In this document: one piece after another, positions 1 through 8,540 of the stretch
How positions within the stretch are numbered: the first letter of the stretch is position 1
Layout: the number at the start of each line of letters is the position of its first letter
Assembly (NCBI GenBank): GCA_040768905.1
Contig: JAXGMA010000001.1
Span: forward strand, 1,550,001 to 1,614,000
Source: SZUA-584 sp040768905
GTDB taxonomy: Bacteria; Bacillota; Clostridia; Christensenellales; SZUA-584
DNA length: 64,000 bases
Reading direction: 5' to 3'
Position numbers and translations under genes: made by a program
The notes under the pieces: model-generated
Databases searched by the model: none
What the model saw: only the letters and a program-made list of their open reading frames with translations
What the model was told of the DNA's origin: nothing

Positions 1-235
1 CCGCAATGAAAACGACCAAAAGGGGCAGCCATGCCTCGATCAGCTGCTGCCGCGTGAAATACTGCGACAGGCTGTACACCAGATTGCCGGGCAGAGCAAA
101 CCTGACCACGACATTGGACAAGACCTTTGCCGCATCGCGCGAAACCCACCCCAGCCCCGCTGCCAAAACGCCTGCTCCAATGAGCAGAAAAATGATGATG
201 ACCGGTTCGACAGATGTCCAGAGCGCAGGCATCAT
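1..235 (-). CDS. AEC-family transporter, N-terminal part (cut by window edge)
   Basis: About 78 residues are visible, starting at one of two adjacent ATG codons (235 or 232); the rest lies left of the window. Two hydrophobic segments can be seen, the first around PVIIIFLLIGAGVLAAGLGW, followed by SRDAAKVLSNVVVRFALPGN, which is the typical N-terminus of auxin-efflux-carrier (AEC, YfdV-like) permeases. These inner-membrane proteins export or take up organic anions; the substrate cannot be told from this piece. The start codon overlaps the stop of the aspartate kinase gene (ATGA), so the two are probably translationally coupled. The family call rests on recognition of the N-terminal pattern only. 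Confidence 0.6.
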   Translation of the reverse strand, partial: MMPALWTSVEPVIIIFLLIGAGVLAAGLGWVSRDAAKVLSNVVVRFALPGNLVYSLSQYFTRQQLIEAWLPLLVVFIA

Positions 236-1539
236 CCGTAAAAAGCGCCGTAAATCGCTTTGATCGCTTTTTCAAAATCTTGTTCGTCCACACCCACGAT
301 GATGTTGATCTCGCTGGAACCCTGATCGATCATGCGGATATTGACGTTACTCTCGGCAAGTGCCGTAAACAGTTTTGCCGCGACGCCGACCCGCCGGATC
401 ATGCCGAGTCCGACTGTGGCTATCAGCGCAAGCCCTTTGAACACCTCAAGCGAATCCGGCTCGCACATGTTGTAAACATCGTCAAGCAGCATGGCCTGTT
501 TCCCTTCGATCTCGCTGGTGGCCAGCACGATCCCAAGTGTATCAATGCCGGAAGGCATGTGTTCAAAGCGGATCTCGTTCTTTTCAAGCGCCGAGAGTAT
601 CCGCCGGCCAAACCCGAGTTCAGCGTTCATGTTGGCTTTCTCAACCGCAATAACGGCAAAACCTTTGCGCCCTGCGATGCCGGTGATGATTTCCGAATCT
701 TTCTCTGTCACATTGGGTACGATCATCGTACCCGGATCATCCGGTGCGTTGGTGTTTTTGATGTTGATGGGGATATTGGCTTTGAAAACGGGAAAAATGG
801 CATCCTCGTGCAGCACGGTGGCACCCATGTAAGAAAGCTCCCGCAGCTCTCTGTACGTGATCTTGCGGATCACTTTCGGGTCGTCAACGATGCGCGGATC
901 CGCCATCAGCACACCCGACACGTCTGTCCAATTTTCGTAAACATCTGCCCGCGCGGCTCTTGCCACGATCGCACCCGTGATGTCCGATCCACCGCGCGAA
1001 AAAGTCTTGACCTGGCCGTTTGGAAGACTTCCATAAAAACCGGGAATCACAGCTTTGCATGAATGGCTCAGACGCCCGCGCATGACGGTACGTGTCTTCT
1101 CGGATGCGTACTTGCCGTCTGCATCAAAGAAAATACAGTCAGCAGGGTCTATAAAATCAAATCCCAAATATTTTGATAAAATGATACCGCTCAGATACTC
1201 GCCGCGGCTCACAGTATAATCAACGCCGGCGCCTTCCTGCACATCAGAGGCAATCTTTTCAAGCTGCGTTTCTATATCAACATCCACCTTGAGTTCATTG
1301 CACAGCAGCACAAAACGTGTTTTGATCTCGCTATAGACCGCCGCGGTATCATCACCGCGTACCGTAGCCGCATGGAGTGCATAAAGCAGGTCTGTCACCT
1401 TAGTGTCAGCTGCATCACGTTTCCCCGGCGCTGAGGGCACAATATAGACACGCTGATCATCCGCCTGTATGATCTGCTTGACTTTTCGAAACTGCGCAGT
1501 ATCTGCGAGGGAGCTGCCTCCGAACTTGCAAACCTTCAT
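232..1539 (-). CDS. lysC: Aspartate kinase
   Basis: This 435-residue cytoplasmic enzyme phosphorylates L-aspartate with ATP, the first step towards lysine, threonine, methionine and diaminopimelate. The N-terminal motif KFGGSS is the family signature, the amino-acid kinase domain fills roughly residues 1-285, and two ACT regulatory domains follow (for example VGVAAKLFTALAESNVNIRM near residue 390), so feedback inhibition by an end product is expected. Length is normal. A good ribosome site (AAAGGAG) precedes the ATG. The start overlaps the stop of the upstream DUF1015 gene and the stop overlaps the permease start, giving a tight three-gene operon. Which isozyme it is (lysine- or threonine-sensitive) cannot be decided here. 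Confidence 0.93.
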   Translation of the reverse strand: MKVCKFGGSSLADTAQFRKVKQIIQADDQRVYIVPSAPGKRDAADTKVTDLLYALHAATVRGDDTAAVYSEIKTRFVLLCNELKVDVDIETQLEKIASDVQEGAGVDYTVSRGEYLSGIILSKYLGFDFIDPADCIFFDADGKYASEKTRTVMRGRLSHSCKAVIPGFYGSLPNGQVKTFSRGGSDITGAIVARAARADVYENWTDVSGVLMADPRIVDDPKVIRKITYRELRELSYMGATVLHEDAIFPVFKANIPINIKNTNAPDDPGTMIVPNVTEKDSEIITGIAGRKGFAVIAVEKANMNAELGFGRRILSALEKNEIRFEHMPSGIDTLGIVLATSEIEGKQAMLLDDVYNMCEPDSLEVFKGLALIATVGLGMIRRVGVAAKLFTALAESNVNIRMIDQGSSEINIIVGVDEQDFEKAIKAIYGAFYG

Positions 1540-3095
1540 GAATGGCTCCTTTTTCGTTCCTTCTTGGCTTTTTTGTGCTTTCGGCCGCGCCGTGTTTTTT
1601 CGTTTTCATCCGTCATGTGTTCATCATTCTCGGGCTCAGCGATTTCGTCAATCTCTGCGTTTTCGTCAGCTTCGTCCGCTTTCTCGGCCTCGGTAAACAA
1701 AGCTTGCGCCTGTTCGCTTTCGTCTGTTACGTCTGAAACAAGCAGCTCGTCCTGCGTCTCACCCTTTTGTTCTTCAGGCTCTTCTTCGGTTTCGTCCTGC
1801 GCTTCAACAAGAAGCCGGCTTTCAAAATAATAGCGTTTTTCTTCGGCCATGCCCAAAGAAAATGATTTTCTCGGCAATACGCCGTATGAAATAACCGCAT
1901 CAAACAGCTGCTCTTTGGCAATTGGCTCCATCAAAAAGCCAAGGCTGGCATGTTCATGTGAAAGTGCGTGAAATTCATCATCACCGTGAATGTAATCCAC
2001 ATGCGCTCTTGGCATCTCGCGGCACAGCATATCGAGTGCTTTCGTCAGCGTCTGCGCCATCAGCGCGTGCCTTGGTTTAGTAACCTCAATATAGCCTTTT
2101 GACATTTTGGACTCGAAACGAATGACCTGAGCGCCGGGTTTTGCCTGTCCTCTTGTGCCGCGTGTATACATCATATGCGCCTGCTGTCCAGATTTATTAA
2201 GAATCGACACGATGGCACGCAGAGCGCTGGGCACATCCACATCAAACACGATGCGGTGTATGGGATGAACGCTTAATCCGTGATCATAAAGATTGACGAT
2301 CTCAACAAGCGCGTACCGAAGAGGGCTTGAATGCTGCTCCTCCTTTGGCATCGAGATCTTGCTGTTTTCCCAAATCTGTTTGGCGGCAGCGAGCGAATGG
2401 TTGCCGTCACCCACTGCAAAAAGCATGCCGTCTTTCGCTTTTTCTTTGAGACGCAGCAAAGCTTCGGTCATGCTGTCAAGCACTTGTTTGTCGTCTGTGA
2501 ACCAGCCTTTGATATGCCCGCCGCCCTGCATGAGCGTCGTGTCATAAATCTTTGCAAAGCTGTCCTTTGCACGGTATACAGGGCCGATCACACTGTCTCG
2601 TTCATCGTTGATCAGCAGCATCACATGCGGACATTCCAGCACGGCATCTTCACGCAGCGCCATACGCACAGGCATGCGCTCAGACACTGTCTCTTCGGTC
2701 GCGCGTATCAGCGGTTTTTTGCTCTGGTCTGTGTCGTAAAGTTCAAGATCAACCGCAAGGATCACTCCGATACGCGTGCCATGGGGCGTTTCGCGTTCAA
2801 CGAGCACCATGCCCTCAGGCAGGCATACCAGCACACCGTCTTCGATATAGCTGCGCATCGTCTGTTTCGCATGATCGATGCGTTCAGAAATATCCGGCGC
2901 ATCAACGAAAACCTCCGGAACGATGATATGGAATGACGATGGTGCGCCCCCGATCGTTCTTGCTGTCTTTATCCAATAATCCTCATTCGAGGTGAATTGA
3001 TCGCATGCTATGACCGCCCACTTTTGTTTGTTGACCTTTTTTTCGGGAATCAATATCTGCGGAAAAATGACCCCTGCCTGCTCTGCCTTGTCCAT
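1536..3095 (-). CDS. DUF1015 family protein with charged C-terminal tail
   Basis: A 519-residue protein whose first ~420 residues match the DUF1015 family (N-terminal KWAVIACDQFTSNEDYW, then FAVGDGNHSLAAAK). Some members are annotated as HTH-like, but no biochemical function is established that I can name. The last ~95 residues are unusual: a long acidic stretch rich in Glu and Asp (from about residue 425), ending in a strongly basic tail with many Arg and Lys. The gene is first in the operon with aspartate kinase; the 4-base overlap ATGA suggests translational coupling. AGGAGG lies just upstream of the ATG. Family call is firm; role is unknown. Confidence 0.85.
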   Translation of the reverse strand: MDKAEQAGVIFPQILIPEKKVNKQKWAVIACDQFTSNEDYWIKTARTIGGAPSSFHIIVPEVFVDAPDISERIDHAKQTMRSYIEDGVLVCLPEGMVLVERETPHGTRIGVILAVDLELYDTDQSKKPLIRATEETVSERMPVRMALREDAVLECPHVMLLINDERDSVIGPVYRAKDSFAKIYDTTLMQGGGHIKGWFTDDKQVLDSMTEALLRLKEKAKDGMLFAVGDGNHSLAAAKQIWENSKISMPKEEQHSSPLRYALVEIVNLYDHGLSVHPIHRIVFDVDVPSALRAIVSILNKSGQQAHMMYTRGTRGQAKPGAQVIRFESKMSKGYIEVTKPRHALMAQTLTKALDMLCREMPRAHVDYIHGDDEFHALSHEHASLGFLMEPIAKEQLFDAVISYGVLPRKSFSLGMAEEKRYYFESRLLVEAQDETEEEPEEQKGETQDELLVSDVTDESEQAQALFTEAEKADEADENAEIDEIAEPENDEHMTDENEKTRRGRKHKKAKKERKRSHS

Positions 3096-3270
3096 TGAAT
3101 CCTCCTAATAGAACTCTATATCATATCTACGACAATATAACACACTTACCCTGTGTATTCAAGATGATGTTGGAGGTGAAAAGAGTGCCTTTGTTTACGG
3201 CAATGCACAAGCCCATCGCTTTTTTAGGCAGGCAAAAATAGATGGTGCATCCAAGGCAAGTATATGAACA

Positions 3271-3307
3271 CAAACAAAAACAGCCGGCCAATGGTTTGAG
3301 CGGCTGT
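3271..3307 (-). terminator. Rho-independent terminator after the first epimerase gene
   Basis: On the minus strand ACAGCCG pairs with CGGCTGT across a 14-base loop, followed directly by TTTTGTTTG. It lies 12 bases past the stop codon of the epimerase gene ending at 3319. Confidence 0.8.
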
Positions 3308-3318
3308 CTATTTGCGAT

Positions 3319-4314
3319 CTATGCTTTGGTTCTTTGGGTTGATACAGCGCGGTGCCAACGTACCATATCGCGTATGGTTTTCCATAGCGGGCGGGCACGG
3401 TAGCCAAGTTTTTTTTGCGCCTTTTCGCAGGATATACACGAATTAGACATTAATACATCAATGGAATATTTGGAAAGCACCGGTTTTTTACGGACAACCG
3501 CATAATAAAGCGGCGCAAACAATGCGGCCGTCTTGACTATCACCGAAGGCACCTTATGCCGTTTGATCGTGTTGCCTGTGCTTTTTTCGACAGCGACTAT
3601 GATGTCCTCAAGGCTTGACACGCTGCCGGATATGATATAGCCCTGCCCCGGCTCCCCATATTTCCATGCACGGTATATGCCGTCCGCAGCATCCCTCACA
3701 TCCACGAAATCGTATTTGCCGTCGAAGTAGTACTGCGTTTTCTTGGCGTCTATGTAACCCTTGATGGCACTCCCTGTATATGATGACCGAAAATCATACG
3801 GGCCGATGATGCCGGACGGGAACACGATGACGGCATCAAGCCCTTTCTGCATGGCGTTCATGACCTCAATCGTGGCCATCGCCTTTGATTTCGCGTAATC
3901 TCCGTGCAGGTTTCCAAGGTCTGAATCCAGAGTTTCATCAATGCTTCCTGCCTGCGGTTCTTTGAGCGCATGGACGCTTGATATATGTACCAGCCGCTTC
4001 ACGTGCTTTTCAAGGCACGCATTTAACACATTGCGTGTACCGCCTAAGTTCACGTCATATATGATCTTTTTTCGCATGCCGGACAGCTGGACAAGCCCCG
4101 CAAGATGGAACACAAATTCACACCCGCGCACAGCCGCAGACACAGCGAGCGGATCGCGGATGTCTCCCGTAAAAATCTCTTTTGCATATTTTTTGATAAA
4201 TGAAATATCTTCTCCGGGCTGAATAAAAAGCCTCAGATCTTTATGCCCCTTTTTATAAAGCTGTTTGACAAGCACATTGCCGATATGACCGCCTGCCCCT
4301 GTGACAAGTATCAT
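3319..4314 (-). CDS. NAD-dependent epimerase/dehydratase family protein (copy 1)
   Basis: A 331-residue extended short-chain dehydrogenase. The N-terminal Rossmann motif GAGGHIG binds NAD(P); the catalytic Tyr-x-x-x-Lys is seen as YAKSK near residue 142, and DVRDAADGIYRAW is typical of the substrate half. It begins at MILVTGAGG, the usual start for this family. The protein is paralogous to the next gene (copy 2) over its full length, with shared FDGKYDFVDVRD/FDGQYDFVDVRD blocks. The substrate is not predictable; dihydroflavonol reductase-like and sugar-nucleotide epimerase-like members share this layout. Terminated by the hairpin just downstream. A 160-base gap separates it from copy 2, so it may have its own promoter. 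Confidence 0.85.
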   Translation of the reverse strand: MILVTGAGGHIGNVLVKQLYKKGHKDLRLFIQPGEDISFIKKYAKEIFTGDIRDPLAVSAAVRGCEFVFHLAGLVQLSGMRKKIIYDVNLGGTRNVLNACLEKHVKRLVHISSVHALKEPQAGSIDETLDSDLGNLHGDYAKSKAMATIEVMNAMQKGLDAVIVFPSGIIGPYDFRSSYTGSAIKGYIDAKKTQYYFDGKYDFVDVRDAADGIYRAWKYGEPGQGYIISGSVSSLEDIIVAVEKSTGNTIKRHKVPSVIVKTAALFAPLYYAVVRKKPVLSKYSIDVLMSNSCISCEKAQKKLGYRARPLWKTIRDMVRWHRAVSTQRTKA

Positions 4315-4491
4315 GTTTGATCCTCTCCTTGAATGAATTACAATCTATGATTGCGGTTATTTTAGAGGACCCTGCGGCAGGCTCAGTACTGTTATATTAT
4401 CCTTTTTATATTATACCCTTTTCATCCAAATGAATTATGAATAATATGTTAATATTATCTAGATTGAAGTTTTCTTTCACTTATGACGGCT

Positions 4492-5475
4492 TTATCTGGA
4501 TTTTTTTGCCTCCTTGTACCACTCAACGGTATCAATGATCGTCTCCGTGACTGGGCGCGGCGAAAACCCCAGCATATTGCGTGCTTTTTCACCGGAGATC
4601 TTAACGCCGGACAGCATCACATCCACAGTTTCCTTGGTGACGACCGGTGTTTTGCGAAGCAGCGTGTAATACAACGGCGTCATACGGGCAAAAAGCTTGA
4701 CAAGCGACGTTGGAACGCGCAGCAGCCTGAACTCTTTTCCGCAGCACTGCCCGATCTGATAGATGATATTTCGTATGCTGTAAGGCTCACCTGTGATGAT
4801 ATACCCTTCTCCCTTTTCGCCCTGCTGCCATGCGCGGTAGGTGCCATCGGCTACGTCGCGCACATCAACAAAATCGTATTGTCCGTCAAAGTAGAACTGG
4901 AAGCCCCGCGCTTTGATGTACTTGTTAAACATGGCTCCGGCCATTGATGATCTGTAGTCATCCGGGCCGATCACGCCTGTCGGAAACACGACAACAGCGT
5001 CAAGGCCTTCCTCACAGGCAGCCAGCACCTTCAGCGTGCCTTCAAGTTTTGTGCGCCCATACTCATCGCCGCGATGACCTATGTTTTTATCTATCGTTTC
5101 ATCGACACGCATATCGGATGAAGGCGAAAGCGCATGTATGCTTGAGACGTGCACGAGACGCTTGACGCCATGCGCCAAACACGCGCTCACTATATTTTCT
5201 ACGCCGCCGACATTTATATCATGCAGCCTTTGTTTGTTGCGGGAAGACAGGTTAATCAGAGCCGCCAGGTGAAACACATCACTGCACCCGCGTACGGCTT
5301 CGCTGACAGCTTCTTTATCACGAATATCGCAGCGTACAATCTCTTTGACATAACGTTCAATATGTTCAGTACTCCCACCCTGTATCATCGCACGCAGATC
5401 CGTATGCCCTTTTTCATACAGCAGTTTAACAAGCACATTCCCGATATGGCCTCTTGCGCCCGTCACAAGTATCAT
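4492..5475 (-). CDS. NAD-dependent epimerase/dehydratase family protein (copy 2)
   Basis: A 327-residue extended short-chain dehydrogenase, from ATG at 5475; a GTG at 5487 in the same frame is possible, but GAGG sits at the right distance only for 5475. Rossmann motif GARGHIG at the N-terminus and YGRTK as the catalytic Tyr/Lys pair near residue 140. It is a tandem paralogue of the gene at 3319-4314; the two have clearly diverged, so the duplication is not recent. The small membrane-protein gene ends two bases before the GTG, suggesting cotranscription. The substrate is unknown. Confidence 0.85.
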   Translation of the reverse strand: MILVTGARGHIGNVLVKLLYEKGHTDLRAMIQGGSTEHIERYVKEIVRCDIRDKEAVSEAVRGCSDVFHLAALINLSSRNKQRLHDINVGGVENIVSACLAHGVKRLVHVSSIHALSPSSDMRVDETIDKNIGHRGDEYGRTKLEGTLKVLAACEEGLDAVVVFPTGVIGPDDYRSSMAGAMFNKYIKARGFQFYFDGQYDFVDVRDVADGTYRAWQQGEKGEGYIITGEPYSIRNIIYQIGQCCGKEFRLLRVPTSLVKLFARMTPLYYTLLRKTPVVTKETVDVMLSGVKISGEKARNMLGFSPRPVTETIIDTVEWYKEAKKSR

Positions 5476-5488
5476 CGTGTTCCTCACT

Positions 5489-5848
5489 TTATTGGATTGC
5501 CTTGACGGGCACCAGCGCCATCACTATGCTCATAATGTACGCAACGGCAGATATAGACTGCCACGGGAAACCTATGATCAGAACCGCCAATGTCACAAAA
5601 CCCATCACCGCCGAACCTAAAACATGGTGTTTGTGCACCGTGAGTGCACCAAAGATCCCGATCGCGTTCGCTCCGACCATCAAAATACTGACCAGTAAAG
5701 TGGTATCTGCATTGTGCGGGATAAATGTATCCACGCGGTATGGCAGCACTTCAAAAAAAGAAAGCAGCCCCAGAACGATACCCAAAGAGCCTGCCACTAT
5801 ACCAAGCCCGATTTCTGTCTTTCTCAAGCGTCTCCCCCGTCCCGGCAT
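5489..5848 (-). CDS. Small membrane protein of unknown function
   Basis: Up to 119 residues with four hydrophobic segments (around LGIVAGSLGIVLGLLSFF, TLLVSILMVGANAIGIFGAL, VMGFVTLAVLIIGF and ISAVAYIMSIVMALV), preceded by a short basic stretch with several arginines. It resembles small DUF4064-like four-helix membrane proteins, but I do not recognise it with confidence. The start at 5848 has no convincing ribosome site, so the N-terminus is uncertain. It lies immediately upstream of epimerase copy 2 on the same strand, which suggests a shared transcript. No functional residues can be named. Confidence 0.55.
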   Translation of the reverse strand: MPGRGRRLRKTEIGLGIVAGSLGIVLGLLSFFEVLPYRVDTFIPHNADTTLLVSILMVGANAIGIFGALTVHKHHVLGSAVMGFVTLAVLIIGFPWQSISAVAYIMSIVMALVPVKAIQ

Positions 5849-5973
5849 TCTCTGCCATCAAGCTTTTTATATTATACAGCAGAGTTTTATGGTGCGCAAC
5901 GCGCATATTGTCAATTACACATACAGAATGCGTGTTTGCGCATTTAGATAAGGCCTGCCGGAGCTTTGCCATC

Positions 5974-6222
5974 TCAGATGCTTTTATACTTTAAACGCGT
6001 GGCGTTTCCGCCCCGTATATGCCTTTCCTCCTTGTTCCTTTTCAAGACCTCTGCGACTGCGCGGGCGGTTGCCGTTGAAATGGCGCAAAGCCTTTCTGTC
6101 AAATCCTTATGCACCGTTGATTTGCTGGTCCCGAACAATTTTGCAGCCTGCCGCACAGTCGCCCCGCTTTCAAGAACATAATCCGCGATCTGCTTGACCC
6201 TCTCTTCGATATATGCTTTCAT
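5974..6222 (-). CDS. spoIIID: Sporulation transcriptional regulator SpoIIID
   Basis: An 82-residue DNA-binding protein. The sequence KQIADYVLESGATVRQAAKLF followed by GTSKSTVHKDLTERL is the helix-turn-helix of SpoIIID, the mother-cell regulator that acts with sigma-E and sigma-K in endospore formation. Length matches the family (about 80-95 residues). A strong ribosome site (AAGGGGG) precedes the ATG. The gene stands alone, as is common for spoIIID in Clostridia. Its presence is the best single indicator that the organism descends from endospore formers. Confidence 0.93.
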   Translation of the reverse strand: MKAYIEERVKQIADYVLESGATVRQAAKLFGTSKSTVHKDLTERLCAISTATARAVAEVLKRNKEERHIRGGNATRLKYKSI

Positions 6223-6423
6223 ATTAAAAGCCCCCTTCTCACATACTTTTACTATATGTATGTTTCAAAAGAGGCTTGTATGTTTTGTTTCTGTGCCAGC
6301 TTGTCTCTATGTCTTGTCAATAATAATGGTCAAATCATTCAGTTCATACGTGCGGAATCCAAAAAGCGCTATAAAAAAATGAACACCCAGGCATCTGCCA
6401 ATAAGAAAAAAATTGTGTGCTGC

Positions 6424-6828
6424 TTATCCGTTCTTATTGGTGTCCGTATTATCTCTTGCCTGAAGTTTTTCGTAATAATAAGCCATATTCTCTTTGCCCC
6501 AGCGCCACATATCGTTGACAATCGGCAATATCGTTTTCCCAAGATCCGTCAAATAATACTCAACTTTGGGCGGTACCACAGGATATATATGTCGAAAAAT
6601 GATGCCGTCCTGCTCAAGCTCCCTCAGTTGCTTGGTCAAAATGCGGTTGCTGATTTCTTTAAAAAGCCTGAACAACTCACCGTACCGATGCGGACCTTCA
6701 TTACCCAAATGCCAAATGATCACAACTTTATACTTACCGCTGATAATCGACATTGTTAATTCTTTTTCGCAGTTGAATTCGTTATTTCTTAAGCGACGCT
6801 CAATTTCTGCTCTTAATTGAATAGGCAA
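6424..6828 (-). CDS. HxlR-family winged-helix transcriptional regulator
   Basis: 134 residues. The segment CEKELTMSIISGKYKVVIIWHLGNEGPHRYGEL and the following ISNRILTKQLRELEQDGII wing are diagnostic of the HxlR (MarR-like) family. The Cys at residue 20, just before the first helix, is the position used for redox or aldehyde sensing in several characterised members (YodB, HypR). It lies downstream of the aldehyde dehydrogenase gene on the same strand, with its own sigma-A-type promoter, so it may sense a reactive electrophile and control that neighbour; this is inference. Confidence 0.88.
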   Translation of the reverse strand: MPIQLRAEIERRLRNNEFNCEKELTMSIISGKYKVVIIWHLGNEGPHRYGELFRLFKEISNRILTKQLRELEQDGIIFRHIYPVVPPKVEYYLTDLGKTILPIVNDMWRWGKENMAYYYEKLQARDNTDTNKNG

Positions 6829-6871
6829 AAGATCCTCTCCTTATATTTAATTATAGCTTCGAATCATAACC

Positions 6872-6900
6872 ATTATATTAGATTGATGCTCATAATACAA
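6872..6900 (-). promoter_or_regulatory. Sigma-A-type promoter of the hxlR gene
   Basis: On the minus strand TTGTAT is followed after exactly 17 bases by a perfect TATAAT, 44 bases before the HxlR start codon. Confidence 0.65.
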
Positions 6901-6933
6901 GGAAAGATATCTGAAAATTCACCTCGCAAAGCT

Positions 6934-8370
6934 TCACTTCAAAACCGATTTAAGTACATATGCTTTGGGTTGCGTCATTTCCTCCAGTGTATAGGATACG
7001 CCCTCACGACCAAGCCCTGTCATTTTTCGGCCTCCATGCGGCTGATCAATATTTCTGTAGTTCCCAGAACCGTTGATAATCACGCTGCCGCACTCCATTT
7101 TCGAAGCGACACGAAAGGCCTTCTTCATATCTTTTGTCATAATACCTGCATTAAGCCCAAATGGCGTATTGTTCGCAATTCTGATCGCCGCCTCTTCCGT
7201 ATCAAAGCTTATTATAGGAAATACAGGGCCAAATACTTCCATATCCTTGCATATGCTCATGTCGGTAGTAATGTCCAGCAGCACTGTCGGTTCATAATAG
7301 GTTGGTTGGCTCAGTTTCCCACCTAATATACATCTGGCTCCATGCTTGATCGTTTGCTCTACCTGTTTTTGCACCTCAATCGCCGCTTTCGGGCTGATCA
7401 ATGAACCCAGTTCTGTTTGCTCATTCAGCGGGCTTCCTCTCTTAATGCTTCCCAGCCTACTAACAAGCTTCTCAACAAAAACATCCTTGATACTATTTTG
7501 AACCAAAAAGCGTTTTGGAGCACAGCAGGTTTGTCCGGCGTTCTGTATCCGTCCGCTTGCACATTCTTGAACTGCAAGCTCGATATCTGCGTCGTCAAAG
7601 ACAATAAAAGGGTCATTGCCGCCAAGTTCAAGAAAAAGATGCTTGAGCGTTCTTGATGCATTCTGCGCAATCAGCTGCCCCACCTCGGTACTGCCGGTAA
7701 AACTCACCGCATCTATATCCGGACTTTCTACCAACAGACTGCCGACTTGCGTTCCTCTGCCGGTGATTATCTGCAATACACTTCCGGGCACACCCGCTGC
7801 CAGCATAAGCTCTACGATGCGTATCAACGTCAGCGGGTTCTCAGAAGCAGGTTTGAGGATCACGCTGTTGCCGACGCTTAACGCAGACGCCACTTTGTGC
7901 ATGCTAAGCTCTACCGGATAATTGAACGGCGCTATGCATGCGATCACACCCAGAGGCTCACGCAGTGTGAAAATGATGTCTTTGTCGCAGCTTGGCTGTG
8001 CATCTGTCATTGTCCTACCATAAAAATGCTTAGCCTTTTCCACATAACTGCGCAATATCTGAACAGCACAATCAACCTCCCCCGTTGCTTCACGAATTAT
8101 TTTGCCCATCTCAGTACTGAGCAGCACTGAAAGTTCCTCCACTTTTGCTTCCAAACAATCAGCACACTTTAAAAGTATACGTGCTCTGGCGTGGGTAGGC
8201 ATCGCAGACCAGAGCTTGCTGCCCTGCTTTGCGATCTCAATGGCCTCCTTGACATCTTCTTGAGTCGCGCTCGGAACATCATCTATCAACTCCTGTGTGG
8301 CAGAATTGTATATGGCTATCGTTTTTTGATCACTTGAACACTTGGCTTTGCCTCCAATGTACATCTTCAT
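6934..8370 (-). CDS. NAD(P)-dependent aldehyde dehydrogenase
   Basis: A 478-residue soluble enzyme that oxidises an aldehyde to the acid. Visible family landmarks are the substrate-gate motif LELGGNDPFIV with the general-base Glu (about residue 247), the catalytic Cys in NAGQTCCAPKR (about residue 281), and the C-terminal PHGGRKMTGLGREG. Length fits the succinate-semialdehyde / lactaldehyde dehydrogenase class, but the substrate cannot be fixed. It follows the sugar importer genes in the same orientation, separated by a 170-base gap with a strong hairpin, so it may act on an aldehyde formed from the imported compound. Confidence 0.9.
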   Translation of the reverse strand: MKMYIGGKAKCSSDQKTIAIYNSATQELIDDVPSATQEDVKEAIEIAKQGSKLWSAMPTHARARILLKCADCLEAKVEELSVLLSTEMGKIIREATGEVDCAVQILRSYVEKAKHFYGRTMTDAQPSCDKDIIFTLREPLGVIACIAPFNYPVELSMHKVASALSVGNSVILKPASENPLTLIRIVELMLAAGVPGSVLQIITGRGTQVGSLLVESPDIDAVSFTGSTEVGQLIAQNASRTLKHLFLELGGNDPFIVFDDADIELAVQECASGRIQNAGQTCCAPKRFLVQNSIKDVFVEKLVSRLGSIKRGSPLNEQTELGSLISPKAAIEVQKQVEQTIKHGARCILGGKLSQPTYYEPTVLLDITTDMSICKDMEVFGPVFPIISFDTEEAAIRIANNTPFGLNAGIMTKDMKKAFRVASKMECGSVIINGSGNYRNIDQPHGGRKMTGLGREGVSYTLEEMTQPKAYVLKSVLK

Positions 8371-8493
8371 ATCTTTTACGTCCTTAATAAAATTATATTA
8401 CTTAACAAAACCTATACATATTTACCCTTTAAGGGATTGAAATAGGATTCATAACATAGTATATTGTTCTTAAAATCATCAACAAAGGGTGTG

Positions 8494-8531
8494 CTGGCTA
8501 TAGGGAATGCTGCAAGTCCCTATAGCCAGCC
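8494..8531. repeat. 14-base-pair perfect inverted repeat between sugar-binding protein and aldehyde dehydrogenase genes
   Basis: GCTGGCTATAGGGA is followed after 10 bases by its exact reverse complement. It sits just past the stop codon of the binding-protein gene. On the minus strand no T-run follows, so a simple terminator is unlikely; it could stabilise the 3' end of the importer mRNA. On the plus strand TTTTTT follows after 7 bases. Confidence 0.75.
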
Positions 8532-8540
8532 AATCATTTT

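Noticed and set aside
214..1062. 282-codon plus-strand frame opposite aspartate kinase
   Set aside because: Shadow frame; the minus-strand protein is a clear aspartate kinase with a normal start and full length.
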